Origin: Phycisphaeraceae bacterium
GTDB lineage: Bacteria > Planctomycetota > Phycisphaerae > Phycisphaerales > UBA1924
NCBI GenBank assembly: GCA_019636515.1
Contig: JAHBXI010000004.1
Span: 186,001-250,000, forward strand
Reading direction: 5' to 3'
DNA length: 64,000 nucleotides
The notes below the pieces were generated by a model, which was not told where the DNA came from, did no database searches, and saw nothing but the letters and a program-made list of their open reading frames with translations. This document shows positions 19,370 to 28,784 of the stretch, in pieces. Both the position numbers and the translations under genes were made by a program. The number at the start of each line of letters is the position of its first letter. The first letter of the stretch is position 1.

Positions 19370-20434
19370 ATGACCGCCCCCAACGGCGGCGAAAACGCGC
19401 TCCCGCGGCTTCCCTTGGTGCCCAGGCGTGACCCGACCGGACACAAGGGTACCTTCGGAACCGTCCTGATCCTCGGCGGGTGCGCCAGTTCTCGGAAAGG
19501 CGCGGCCACCATGATCGGGGCGCCCGCGCTGTCCGCTCGCGGCGCGCTGCGAGCCGGCGCGGGGCTGGTCCGTATCGCCGCTCCCAGGCCCATCATCGGC
19601 CAGGTTATCGCCGCCAGCCCGTCCGCGACCGGCGTGGCTCTCCCCGTCGATCAGAACCAGGAGATCCTCGGCCACGAGGCCGCCATCGAGATCGACCGGC
19701 TGCTGCCGGATACGGCGTGCGTCGTGGCGGGGCCCGGCCTGGGGTCGATCGCCGGGGATCGCCTTCTCGGGCCCGATCCGGCGGGGCCGACCGCCGCCGT
19801 CCTGCGTGTTGTCCAGCAGGAGGACATCCCCGTCGTGCTCGACGCCGACGGACTGAACCTGCTTGGCGCCGTTCCCGAGTTCTGGCGGGAGATCCGTGGG
19901 CGCGTGATCCTGACGCCGCACCCGGGAGAGTACCGCCGAATGGCCGCCGCCCTGGAGATCGACGCCGACCCGATAGCCCCCGCGGCACGCCCCGCCGCCG
20001 CCGAGCGCCTGGCGCAGCGGCTGGGCGCGGTGGTTGTACTCAAGGGCGCGGGCACCGTGGTCAGCGACGGGCACCGGACCTGGACATGCACGGCCGGGCA
20101 TCCGTGCCTGGCCACGGCGGGCACGGGGGACGTCCTGGCGGGTGTGATCGCGGGCCTGGTGGCGCAGTTTGCTCCGGATGCCGGCGAAGCCGCCCGAGCC
20201 GGGATGCTCGCCGCGATTCCCCCTCATCTCCGCGCCCAAACGGCCGCTCATGCAAAGGGCGCTGGAAGGGCGACCCTCGACCTGTACGACTGCTCACGCC
20301 TGGCCGTCGAGGCCCACGCCAGGGCGGGAGAAAGTTGGGCGGCTCGCCATGGGCAGGCGGGCTTGCTGGCCGATGAACTGGCCGACCTGATCCCCGAATC
20401 GCTCGAATCCTTGCGGGACCCTTCGAACTCGTGA
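19370..20434 (+). CDS. nnrD: ADP-dependent NAD(P)H-hydrate dehydratase
   Basis: The enzyme dehydrates damaged NAD(P)H hydrates using ADP. The 354-residue protein matches the C-terminal YjeF domain: HKGTFGTVLILGG near the start, GAPALSARGALRAGAGLVRI, IPVVLDADGLNLL, VILTPHPGEYRRM, VVVLKGAGTVV and the nucleotide-binding TAGTGDVLAGVIAGL. The epimerase (NnrE) domain is absent, so this is a stand-alone dehydratase. After the GD motif there is a ~45-residue stretch (about 275-320) without an obvious counterpart in typical family members, including IPPHLRAQTAAHAKGAGRAT. It follows nuoB by 2 bases, which suggests an operon but not a shared pathway. Confidence 0.9.
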   Translation: MTAPNGGENALPRLPLVPRRDPTGHKGTFGTVLILGGCASSRKGAATMIGAPALSARGALRAGAGLVRIAAPRPIIGQVIAASPSATGVALPVDQNQEILGHEAAIEIDRLLPDTACVVAGPGLGSIAGDRLLGPDPAGPTAAVLRVVQQEDIPVVLDADGLNLLGAVPEFWREIRGRVILTPHPGEYRRMAAALEIDADPIAPAARPAAAERLAQRLGAVVVLKGAGTVVSDGHRTWTCTAGHPCLATAGTGDVLAGVIAGLVAQFAPDAGEAARAGMLAAIPPHLRAQTAAHAKGAGRATLDLYDCSRLAVEAHARAGESWAARHGQAGLLADELADLIPESLESLRDPSNS

Positions 20435-20563
20435 GCGAGTCGGCGGGGCGAATGGGGGCCATGGCATGAAACGTGCCGGGACCGGGCTGGACCGCCATGC
20501 CGAGCGGGTGATGTCCACGCGCGCCGGCCATGCCCTGGTATCTCGCCCCTACGCTTACCTCGC

Positions 20564-22000
20564 ATGTCCACGGTGATTCAACCCCCAAACGGCACGCGAG
20601 ACCTGTACCCGATCGAGGCGGCCCGGCGCCGCTTCATCACCGAAGCCTGGCGCCGCGTTTCGATTTGCCACGGGTTCGAGGAAATCGACGGGCCGACGTT
20701 CGAGCACCTCGACCTGTACACCGTCAAGTCCGGCGAAGGGATCGTCTCCGAACTTTTTTCATTTCGCCGGGCGGGCGGGGAGAAGGACTTCGCCCTTCGG
20801 CCGGAGTTCACGCCGACGATGGCGCGGATGTACGCCGCGAGGGCCAAGAGTCTTCCCTCGCCGACGAAGTGGTTTTCGTGCGGGCCGTACTTTCGGGCCG
20901 AGCGTCCCCAGCGAGGGCGATTGCGCGAGTTCCTGCAGTGGAACTGCGACGTGATCGGCGGAGAGTCGGACCAAATGCTCCGCGAAGCCGACGCGGACGT
21001 CGTGGCCGCGTGTGTCGGCCTGCTCGCCGCGCTTGGGTTGAATCCGACAACGGCCAGGGTCAAGATCAACAACCGCCAATCGATGGCCGTGAGGCTGCGG
21101 GCCGGCGGCGTGCCCGACGCCCGCCTCCCCGAGGCCTTCGGCCTGCTCGATCAGCGCGAAAAACTGGACGCTCGGGAGTGGATGGCTCGCGCGCAAGCCT
21201 TCGGTTTCTCGGCGGATTTGCTCGCGTACTTTGACCCGGGCCGGCGCGAGGTCATCCGGCTGGACTCCGATGGGGGAGCCGTCTCGCCGGGCGAGGGCCT
21301 TGAACCCGAGTATGTGGAACTCCAGAGGTCGCCGGGAAGTTTGTGGCACGCGCTGGAGGAAAGGGGCCTGGCTTCGTGGTGCGAGTTCGACAACCGGATC
21401 GTGCGTGGTCTTGCGTACTACACCGGCATGGTCTTTGAAGTCATCGTCGATGGGGAGCGCGCCGTCGCCGGTGGCGGCCGCTACGACAACCTCATCGAAC
21501 TCTTTGGCGGGCCTCCGACCCCCGCCGTGGGCTTTGGCATGGGAGACGTGGTCCTCTCCCTTGTCCTGCAGGACAAGGGCCTGATGCCCGCCGACGAGGA
21601 ACTCGTCGAGTTCGCGGGTCTTCGCCCGGACGTCTTCGTGATTTCCAACGGAACCCCCGAGGCCAACGCCATGCTCGGGCCGGTGGTGGCACTGCTTCGC
21701 CGTGGTGCTGGACCGTTTCCGGCCGGGTCACCGCGGCCGCCTTCGGAGGAGCCCCGTCCCTGGGCCCAGGTCCATCCCACGCCACCCGGGTCGGCGGCCC
21801 TGCATGTCCGCCGCTCGTACAAGGCCACGAAAAAAATCGGGAAACTCCTCCAGGAGGCCGCCGAGGTCCGGGCTCGCCTGGCGGTGATCCTCGAATCCCC
21901 GACCGAGGCGACGATCAAGGACATGCGGACCGGCACGCAGGACCAGTCCCGGACGCCGATCGATCGGCTCGGGGATGAGGTGCGCCGGCGGCTTGCCTGA
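20564..22000 (+). CDS. hisS: Histidyl-tRNA synthetase
   Basis: A class II aminoacyl-tRNA synthetase of 478 residues. Visible motifs are GTRDLYPIEAARRRFI at the start, FALRPEFTPTMARMYA, WFSCGPYFRAERPQRGR (motif 2), RGLAYYTGMVFEV (histidine A motif) and AVAGGGRYDNLIELFGG with GFGMGDVVLS (motif 3). The anticodon-binding C-terminal domain is interrupted by a Pro-rich stretch at about residues 385-412. Later parts (YKATKKIGKLLQEAAEVRAR and ATIKDMRTG) resemble the family but are less conserved. The start ATG has no clear Shine-Dalgarno sequence. dnaE follows after 91 bases. Confidence 0.95.
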   Translation: MSTVIQPPNGTRDLYPIEAARRRFITEAWRRVSICHGFEEIDGPTFEHLDLYTVKSGEGIVSELFSFRRAGGEKDFALRPEFTPTMARMYAARAKSLPSPTKWFSCGPYFRAERPQRGRLREFLQWNCDVIGGESDQMLREADADVVAACVGLLAALGLNPTTARVKINNRQSMAVRLRAGGVPDARLPEAFGLLDQREKLDAREWMARAQAFGFSADLLAYFDPGRREVIRLDSDGGAVSPGEGLEPEYVELQRSPGSLWHALEERGLASWCEFDNRIVRGLAYYTGMVFEVIVDGERAVAGGGRYDNLIELFGGPPTPAVGFGMGDVVLSLVLQDKGLMPADEELVEFAGLRPDVFVISNGTPEANAMLGPVVALLRRGAGPFPAGSPRPPSEEPRPWAQVHPTPPGSAALHVRRSYKATKKIGKLLQEAAEVRARLAVILESPTEATIKDMRTGTQDQSRTPIDRLGDEVRRRLA

Positions 22001-22091
22001 CCGACGCACTCGCGTAGGCGGTTTTCCCCCTCTTGACCGGGCGGGTTCTGTCGATTGTGTCCCGGGTCGCGCGGCGCGGGTACCTTTGGTC

Positions 22092-25000
22092 GTGACCGGC
22101 GAGCGGTTCGTCCATCTTCACCTGCACACCGAGTATTCGCTGCTGGACGGCGGGAACAGGCTCGACCGACTGGTCGCCCGCGTGGCCGAACTGGGGATGT
22201 CGGCCGTGGGCATCACGGACCACGGCAACCTGTTCGGCGCGGTGGCGTTCTACCAGATGTGCCTTGACAAAGGGATCAAGCCGATCCTGGGAGTCGAGGC
22301 GTACGTCACGCCCCCCGGCAAGCCCAGGACCGACCGGACCTACTCGGGCGGCGGGGAGGGTGGTTACCACCTGGTCCTGCTGTGCGAGAACAACACGGGC
22401 TGGAATAATCTTCTCCACCTGTGCTCGGAGGCGTACCTCACCGGGTTTTACTACAAACCCCGCATCGACCGCGAATTACTCGAGCGGCGATCCGAGGGCC
22501 TGATCGCGATCAACGGGCACCTGGGCAGCGAGATCGGGGACCACCTGCTCGCCTTCGACCGTTCCCGCGATCAGCGGCACTGGGATGCGGCCGTCGAGAG
22601 CGCGACCTGGTGCAAGCGGGTCTTCCGGACCCGGAGCGCCGACGATCCTCATGCCCGGTTCTATATTGAACTCCAGCACCACGTCCCCGAGCAGAACGCG
22701 ATCAACCCGCACCTCATCCGGCTGGCCCGTGACACCGGCTGCCCGCTGGTCTGCGACAACGACGCCCACTTCCTGCGGGCCGAGGATCACGACGCCCACG
22801 ACACGCTGGTCTGCATCTCGACCGGCAAACTCAAGTCCGAAAAGAACCGGCTTGAATATCCGCCCGACCTGTATGTCAAGAGCCCGGCGGAGATGAGGTC
22901 GATGTTCGAGGCGTACGGGGAGGCCGGAGAGCAATCGCTGGCCAACACCGTCCGTATCGCCGACCGTTGCCACGTTGAACTTCCGATCGGGGTCGGCAAC
23001 GCCCCGATGGTCCGCGTGCGGCGAGTTCGGCTCGGGGCCGACCCCCCGCCGGTCACGGGTCAGGGAGAGTGGAACGACCTGCCCCACTGGGATGATCCGG
23101 TCTTCGGCCACGACCTGACGGCGTGGTACAAGGCGTACTGCTCACGGTTCGAGGCCGTTCCGTTCCGTGTCGATGAGTCGGCGAGCGAGTCCCGCCGGGA
23201 GGAACTTCTCGCGCAAGCCAAGCGCGAATGCGACGAGGCGTTGCGGCGTCTGGCCGAGGCCGGTTTCGTATGGCGTTACGGCCCGGACGCTCCCGACCCC
23301 CCGCCGTCGGCCGACCGAGGCCACGAATCCGACCGTGCCCTGCGAATGGCCCGACTCGAACGCGAACTGGCGATTCTGGCCGACAAGAACATCTCCGCGT
23401 ACTTCCTGATTGTCTGGGACTTTGTCAACTGGGGTCGGCAGCGCGGCATTCCCGCCAACGCCAGGGGATCGGGCGTGGGCACCATGGTCGGGTACGTCCT
23501 GGGGCTTTCCAACGCCTGCCCGGTCCGGTACGGCCTTCTCTTTGAGCGGTTCACGGACCCCGACCGCAGCGAGTATCCCGACATCGACATCGACCTCTGC
23601 CAGGACGGCCGATCGTCGGTGATCGCCTACGTCCGCGAGAAGTACGGCCATGTTGCCCAGATCATCACCTTCGGCACGATGAAGGCCAAGGCCGCCATCC
23701 GCGACGTCGGCCGCGTGCTTGGCATGGCGATCCCCGACGTGGATCGGATCGCCAAACTGATCCCCGAGCAACTCAACATCACCCTCGAACGCGCCCTGGA
23801 GCAGGAGCCCGACCTCCGCCGCCTGTACGACGGGGATCCCCAGGTCGCCCGGCTGATCGACAACGCCCGGACCCTCGAAGGCCAGGCCCGACACGCCAGC
23901 GTCCACGCCGCCGGCGTCATCGTCGCCACGCGCCCGCTGGACGAGATCGTGCCCCTTTACCGCCCGTCCGGAGCGCCGACCAACGAGATTGTCACCCAGT
24001 GGGACGGGCCGACGTGCGAGAAGATGGGCCTGCTGAAGATGGACTTTCTCGGCCTGCGCACGCTCAGCGTGATCGAGCGGTGCAAGGCGCTGATCGCCGA
24101 GGGATTGCCCGAGGACGAGGTCTGGCGCGCCGTCGGCCGGCCGGGACAGGCGCCGTCTCGCCGGGGCGCCGCCCGCGCGGGCATGGCCATCTCGCATCCC
24201 CTCGACCTCGACCGGCTTGATTTCCAGGACCAGCACGTCTTCGAGGTCTTTCGCCGGGGAGACACGACCGGCGTCTTTCAGTTTGAATCCCCCGGGATGC
24301 GGCGGCTGCTCATCGACATGAGGCCCGACCGCGTCGAGGACCTTATCGCCGCCAACGCGCTCTTCCGGCCCGGGCCGATGGACCTGATCCCGGAGTACAA
24401 CCGCCGCAAGCACGGCCAGGCCCCCGTCCTCTCCATACACCCCATCGCCGACCGCTTCACCGCCGAGACCTACGGCGTCATGGTGTACCAGGAGCAGGTC
24501 ATGCAGATCGTGCATGAACTGGGCGGCATCCCGCTCCGGGCCGCGTACTCGCTCATCAAGGCCATCAGCAAAAAGAAGGAAAAAGACATCTCCAAGACCC
24601 GGCCCGTCTTTCTCGATGGCGCTCGGGGCAAGGGCCTGGGCAAGGATGCCGCCGAGGAACTCTTCGAGAACATCCTCAAGTTCGCGGGGTACGGGTTCAA
24701 CAAGAGTCACTCGACCGGCTACGCCATCGTCGCCTACCAGACCGCCTACCTCAAGACGTACTTCCCCGCGCAGTACATGGCCGCGTTCCTGACGTACGAG
24801 TCCGCCGCCAGCGCGATCGCCGACTGGATCCCCTACGTCGAGGACGCCCGCAAGGCCAGGACGATCGACCCCGACCACGGCCGGGTTGTACGGCCCGGGC
24901 TTGACGTACGCCCCCCGGACGTCAACAAGTCCATGGCCGCCTTCTCCGTGGTCTTCGACCAGGGCGAGCCGCGCACCGCCGCGCACGGGCATATCCGCTT

Positions 25001-26198
25001 CGGCCTCGCCGCCGTCAAGGGCGTCGGCGCCAAGGCGATCGACTCCATCATCGAAGAACGCGACCGCCCCAGGGCGTCCCAGCCGGCCGAACGATCTTCG
25101 ATCGAGCCGCGGCCCTTCGTCTCGCTCTTTGATTTTTGCGACCGCCTCCTGGCTCGGGGTCCTGGGATCGTCAACCGGGCCACCATCGAGTCCCTGGTCA
25201 AATGCGGCGCCTTTGACAGCGTCCACGGGGCGCACGCCCGGTCCGCCATGGTCGCCACCATCGAGCAGGCCATCGCCGCCGGGCAGAAAACCGCCGCGGA
25301 CAAGGCGGCCGGTCAAGGAGCCCTCTTTGGACTTGCCCCGGACACGGCCGTCTCCAAGGGCTCGGGCGAGGCCGGCGGCATTGGCCTTTTCAAGGCCGTT
25401 CCCTGGCCCACTTCCGAAGCCCTGGCCTTCGAAAAAGAAGCCCTGGGCTTCTATGTCTCCAGCCATCCCCTCGATGCGTGGATGAACTGGACTCGTGCCT
25501 TTGCCACGGCCGACACGTCCTCCGCCAAGTCGATGCCCAAGGACACACGTGTCGTCATGGCCGGCATGGTCGCCGCCGTGCGCACGCTCATCGTCAAGAA
25601 CGGCAGGTCCGCGGGGCAGAAGATGGCATCCCTCACCGTCGAGGACCAGTCGGGCACCATCCCCTGCGTGATGTTCTCCGATGCCTATGCCAAGTTCGGT
25701 CACCTGGCCGAGGCCGACAAGATCGTCTTCATCCTCGGGCGGGTCGATACGTCCAGGGGCGATGTGCAGGTGCTTGTCGAGCGGGTGGTTCCCATCGACG
25801 GCGTCCCGCTTCAGCCCGGGCGACTCCAGGTCACCATCGACGAGGCGCGGCTGGCCGAGTCGGCCTCCACGGCTCTGCAGCGGGTCGCGGGCATGATCCG
25901 GGATGTCGCGTCACCCCCGGTTCCATCATCGCGGGCTCGCGGCAAGGCCGGGGAACCGGACGAGACGGCATCCCTGTTCCCCGTCGAGATCGCCGTCGCG
26001 GCCATCGACCGTATCGCGCACCTGGCGCTGCCATCCAACGTGCGCATCCGCTTTGATTCATCGGTCCACAAGGAGTTCGAGCACTGGCTCGGCCCGGGGA
26101 GCGTGCGGCTCGTCGGCGGTGTCTGGGCCGAGAAATTCGAGAACCCGGGCCGGTGGGGGGGAGGGGCGGCCCGGCGGCCCAGGGCCTTCGACGAATGA
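22092..26198 (+). CDS. dnaE: DNA polymerase III alpha subunit
   Basis: The replicative polymerase, about 1,368 residues. The N-terminal PHP domain opens with FVHLHLHTEYSLLDGG. The C-family polymerase core shows PANARGSGVGTMVGYVLGLS, the catalytic YPDIDIDLCQDGR (two of three aspartates) and GLLKMDFLGLRTLSV (the third). RPGPMDLIPEYNRRKHG, the VMVYQEQVMQIVHELGG motif, FNKSHSTGYAIVAYQTAYLK, a helix-hairpin-helix region and an OB fold (VVMAGMVAAVRTLI) follow. It is the DnaE1 type without an inserted exonuclease. The GTG at 22092 is chosen because upstream in-frame codons overlap hisS and have no homology. A spacer of ~100 residues between the PHP and palm domains is longer than usual and Pro/Asp-rich. 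Confidence 0.96.
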   Translation: MTGERFVHLHLHTEYSLLDGGNRLDRLVARVAELGMSAVGITDHGNLFGAVAFYQMCLDKGIKPILGVEAYVTPPGKPRTDRTYSGGGEGGYHLVLLCENNTGWNNLLHLCSEAYLTGFYYKPRIDRELLERRSEGLIAINGHLGSEIGDHLLAFDRSRDQRHWDAAVESATWCKRVFRTRSADDPHARFYIELQHHVPEQNAINPHLIRLARDTGCPLVCDNDAHFLRAEDHDAHDTLVCISTGKLKSEKNRLEYPPDLYVKSPAEMRSMFEAYGEAGEQSLANTVRIADRCHVELPIGVGNAPMVRVRRVRLGADPPPVTGQGEWNDLPHWDDPVFGHDLTAWYKAYCSRFEAVPFRVDESASESRREELLAQAKRECDEALRRLAEAGFVWRYGPDAPDPPPSADRGHESDRALRMARLERELAILADKNISAYFLIVWDFVNWGRQRGIPANARGSGVGTMVGYVLGLSNACPVRYGLLFERFTDPDRSEYPDIDIDLCQDGRSSVIAYVREKYGHVAQIITFGTMKAKAAIRDVGRVLGMAIPDVDRIAKLIPEQLNITLERALEQEPDLRRLYDGDPQVARLIDNARTLEGQARHASVHAAGVIVATRPLDEIVPLYRPSGAPTNEIVTQWDGPTCEKMGLLKMDFLGLRTLSVIERCKALIAEGLPEDEVWRAVGRPGQAPSRRGAARAGMAISHPLDLDRLDFQDQHVFEVFRRGDTTGVFQFESPGMRRLLIDMRPDRVEDLIAANALFRPGPMDLIPEYNRRKHGQAPVLSIHPIADRFTAETYGVMVYQEQVMQIVHELGGIPLRAAYSLIKAISKKKEKDISKTRPVFLDGARGKGLGKDAAEELFENILKFAGYGFNKSHSTGYAIVAYQTAYLKTYFPAQYMAAFLTYESAASAIADWIPYVEDARKARTIDPDHGRVVRPGLDVRPPDVNKSMAAFSVVFDQGEPRTAAHGHIRFGLAAVKGVGAKAIDSIIEERDRPRASQPAERSSIEPRPFVSLFDFCDRLLARGPGIVNRATIESLVKCGAFDSVHGAHARSAMVATIEQAIAAGQKTAADKAAGQGALFGLAPDTAVSKGSGEAGGIGLFKAVPWPTSEALAFEKEALGFYVSSHPLDAWMNWTRAFATADTSSAKSMPKDTRVVMAGMVAAVRTLIVKNGRSAGQKMASLTVEDQSGTIPCVMFSDAYAKFGHLAEADKIVFILGRVDTSRGDVQVLVERVVPIDGVPLQPGRLQVTIDEARLAESASTALQRVAGMIRDVASPPVPSSRARGKAGEPDETASLFPVEIAVAAIDRIAHLALPSNVRIRFDSSVHKEFEHWLGPGSVRLVGGVWAEKFENPGRWGGGAARRPRAFDE

Positions 26199-26343
26199 AC
26201 GCTCCCGGTGAGATTATCGGGCGTTGACCACCCCACCCATGGCGCGCCGCCTTGCCGCTTGCCGTGAAATCGACTCGGGAGAAGGCGCCCCGTGCGACGG
26301 GGGCAGGACCGGCCGTCGTGATCGGCCGATGCATGGATCGGTC

Positions 26344-26895
26344 ATGTCGCGCCGACACCAACGCCTTTCCTTGCCCGCTCCACGCCGCGCGTTTTCGCTG
26401 ATCGAACTGGTGATTGTTGTTCTCATCATCGGGACGATCGCCACGATCGCGGTTCCGCGCGTCATGCACGCGGCGCAGCGATCGAAGCAGGCGGCCAAGG
26501 CCGGGAGCGTCGCCGCGATGCAGCGAGCGATTGATCTCTACACCGCCGAGCACGCCGAGCGATGCCCCGCCGTCAACGCCTCGGGGATCGTGAGCCTCAG
26601 TTCGGCGGAGTTTGAGCAGCGCCTTGTCGGCAAGACGACGATGAACGGCCATATCGACGCGTCGGGCGCGTACGGGCCGTACCTCAGGGAAATCCCGGTG
26701 AACCCCGGAAACCAGCGGGCGACCATCCGGATCAACGGGGCGCCGGCCGGCTCGCACACCCACGGGTGGCGGTATGACACGGCCTCGCGGCGGATCGAGC
26801 CCGACGACGTTGAAATCGGTCAAGCGGGCGAGGTTGACGCGGGTGATGGGAAGCCCCTGGGAACCGGGCTCGAAGAAGACCCCAAGATTGATTGA
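26344..26895 (+). CDS. Type II secretion / type IV pilus-like pseudopilin
   Basis: The 183-residue protein starts with a basic leader (MSRRHQRLSLPAPRR) followed by AFSLIELVIVVLIIGTIATI, a class III prepilin signal. Prepilin peptidase would cleave before Phe, with Glu at position 5 of the mature protein. The remainder resembles GspG-type major pseudopilins: RVMHAAQRSKQAAKAGSVAA, then AIDLYTAEH, and a C-terminal domain ending with PVNPGNQ and HGWRYDTASRRI. It would be assembled by a secretion or pilus platform; the pilM-like unit lies about 20 kb away. ATG 26344 is chosen over earlier in-frame ATGs because the prepilin leader begins there. Confidence 0.85.
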   Translation: MSRRHQRLSLPAPRRAFSLIELVIVVLIIGTIATIAVPRVMHAAQRSKQAAKAGSVAAMQRAIDLYTAEHAERCPAVNASGIVSLSSAEFEQRLVGKTTMNGHIDASGAYGPYLREIPVNPGNQRATIRINGAPAGSHTHGWRYDTASRRIEPDDVEIGQAGEVDAGDGKPLGTGLEEDPKID

Positions 26896-26950
26896 CAAGA
26901 TTGATTGACAAGGTTGATTAACAGGATCGATGAATCAAGATCGATGAATC
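26884..26950. repeat. AT-rich 13-14-bp tandem repeat between converging genes
   Basis: The units are AAGATTGATTGAC (26884-26896 and 26897-26909), AAGGTTGATTAAC (26910-26922), AGGATCGATGAATC (26923-26936) and AAGATCGATGAATC (26937-26950). The repeat spans the stop codons of the pseudopilin and of the converging aminotransferase. Confidence 0.85.
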
Positions 26951-28282
26951 GACCGGGCGGCGCTCACGCCCGAGTTCCTCGGCCAGCGCCTTGGCAAAGT
27001 GCGCGTACTGGCCCCGACGGTTGTACGCCTGGGCGCTCAGGCGTGCCAGACGCACCCCGGGGTTCTCCCACAGCCGCCAGATCGGTGCCTGGACGCCGTG
27101 CCGGTCAAGCAGCGCATCCTGGAGCGGGTCGTCGTAGCGCGTCGGGCGCCCGGCGTGGGCGGGGTGGGCATCGGGGATCGGCAGGCTCACCATCGACCCG
27201 GTCATCTCGTCCGGGCACGAGGGCAACAGCCCCACCCCGGCGCAGACGATCGCCCGGGCCTCCAGGGCCAGGGCGTGGTTGCGGGCCATCAGTGCCGGCC
27301 ACCCTCCCGCCAGAAGCCGCTCGCCGGCGTCCAGGGCGTCGGGCACCACCAGGAAGGGGGTGTAGTCGTCGGTACCCATGTAATCGAAATCGCGAAGGAA
27401 CAACGACCGATTCTCGTGGATCTTCCTGGCCCGGCTCGACAGGGCGATGGTGCGGAACCCCTCCTGGAGGTCCCCGCGGACATACACAAAACTCGCTCCG
27501 CGCGGGGCGCCGACCCACTTGTGCAGGCTGCCGACGTAATACGCCGGATCAAGCGACGCGATGTCCACCGGAACCTGTCCGGGGGCATGCGCCCCGTCGA
27601 TCAGCACGTCGACCCCCCGCCGGCGGCACAGGTCCGCGATCCTCCCGACCGGGAAAACAAGGGAGGAACAACTGGTCACGTGGCTTACCACGACCAGCCT
27701 CGTCCGCGACGTGATGGCACCCTCAACCGCCTCGATCGCGCGATCGGGGGAATCGATCGGGAACGGGACGTGGGCGGTGACGATCCGGATCCCCGCCCGA
27801 GGCGCGATGCGTTCGAGTTCGTGCAGGCCCGACGAGTACTCGTGGTCCGTGACGACCACCTCGTCCCCGGGTTTCCAGGGTCGGTTGGCGAAGATCGTGC
27901 AGAGTCCGACGGTCGCGTTTCGCACCGGAGCCAGGTCGCCTGGGCGGCATGAAAGGAAGCGTGCCAGCGCGCGGCGGGACTCGTCCATCAGGCCCTCGAG
28001 ATCGGCCTTGAAGAACCGGACCGGGTCGCGTTCCACACGTTCGCGCAGCGCGACCTGCGCGCCGTGGACCGCCGCCGGCACCGACCCGTACGACCCGTGG
28101 TTCAGGAAGCACAGGTCCGGATCGATCCGCCACCCCGCCTGGTAGGCTCCCGGGTCGGGGCGAGGGTCGGGCGAAAGGTCATCGTTCGGCATGCACGCCG
28201 GGTTGCCGGTCGACCCCGTCATCGCCCCGCGACCCGGGATCAGGGGTGAAGGCTCGGCAGGAGATTGCAAGGACGTTTCCAT
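26918..28282 (-). CDS. Class V PLP-dependent aminotransferase, isopenicillin N epimerase-like
   Basis: The protein of about 454 residues shows FLNHGSYGSVPAAVHGAQ near the N-terminus, RNATVGLCTIFAN, VVVTDHEYSSGL, VVSHVTSCSSLVFPVG, DVLIDGAHAPGQVPVDI and GSLHKWVGAPRGASFVYVR with the PLP-binding Lys. This matches the isopenicillin N epimerase/cysteine desulfurase-like subgroup of class V aminotransferases. Substrate cannot be inferred; antibiotic synthesis is not implied. The start is uncertain: METSLQSP at 28282 or MPNDDLSP at 28192. The C-terminal codons extend into the AT-rich tandem repeat. Confidence 0.88.
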   Translation of the reverse strand: METSLQSPAEPSPLIPGRGAMTGSTGNPACMPNDDLSPDPRPDPGAYQAGWRIDPDLCFLNHGSYGSVPAAVHGAQVALRERVERDPVRFFKADLEGLMDESRRALARFLSCRPGDLAPVRNATVGLCTIFANRPWKPGDEVVVTDHEYSSGLHELERIAPRAGIRIVTAHVPFPIDSPDRAIEAVEGAITSRTRLVVVSHVTSCSSLVFPVGRIADLCRRRGVDVLIDGAHAPGQVPVDIASLDPAYYVGSLHKWVGAPRGASFVYVRGDLQEGFRTIALSSRARKIHENRSLFLRDFDYMGTDDYTPFLVVPDALDAGERLLAGGWPALMARNHALALEARAIVCAGVGLLPSCPDEMTGSMVSLPIPDAHPAHAGRPTRYDDPLQDALLDRHGVQAPIWRLWENPGVRLARLSAQAYNRRGQYAHFAKALAEELGRERRPVDSSILIHRSC

Positions 28283-28428
28283 CAGCACGGCGAGACTCTC
28301 ATCGGCCAAACCGTACCCGGGTGTTCGGAACATTCGAGCGCCCATCGTGGCCATTCTTGCGGGGTGAGTGAATCGCCGTCCCGTAACGAACACCCCGGAC
28401 GACGTCGCCGCCTCGCTACCCTGATCCC

Positions 28429-28740
28429 GTGAGGTACGTCCGAGCCGCCGTGATCTTTGTGTTCGGGTCTCTTCTGGCCATCGCCATCGCCGGGATCATC
28501 GGGACGATTCTCCACGTGCTTGTTCCCGCGCCGGGGCTCGAGTTCATCGTCGCCGGAGGGTTGGCCTTGACCGGGTTTGCCGTCGCGCTGGCCGGGGCGA
28601 TCCGATCGCTGAGGCACGCCGACCGATACAACCACTGCCCGGCGTGCGCATCGCCGGTCCTGGGGGGCGTTCCCGGTCCCGATGGGGCGATCCGGTGCCC
28701 GGCATGCGGCCAGTGGCTCGGGTCCGACAACCCAACCTGA
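28429..28740 (+). CDS. Small membrane protein with C-terminal zinc ribbon
   Basis: The 103-residue protein has two membrane segments (about residues 5-27, VIFVFGSLLAIAIAGIIG, and 34-54, LEFIVAGGLALTGFAVAL). A short hydrophilic tail has two Cys pairs, CPAC and CPACG, 18 residues apart, which probably bind zinc. Function unknown. The start is GTG. The gene lies in the divergent gap from the aminotransferase, 44 bases ahead of nuoI. Confidence 0.65.
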   Translation: MRYVRAAVIFVFGSLLAIAIAGIIGTILHVLVPAPGLEFIVAGGLALTGFAVALAGAIRSLRHADRYNHCPACASPVLGGVPGPDGAIRCPACGQWLGSDNPT

Positions 28741-28784
28741 GCCCGGGTCCGTGCCCGGAGGGGATCCTCCTACACTGACCGGCC

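Noticed and set aside
23142..25703. 853-codon minus-strand open frame opposite dnaE
   Set aside because: It lies entirely within dnaE, whose catalytic motifs are intact on the plus strand; its composition (Gly/Asp/Val-rich) is that of an antisense GC-rich frame.
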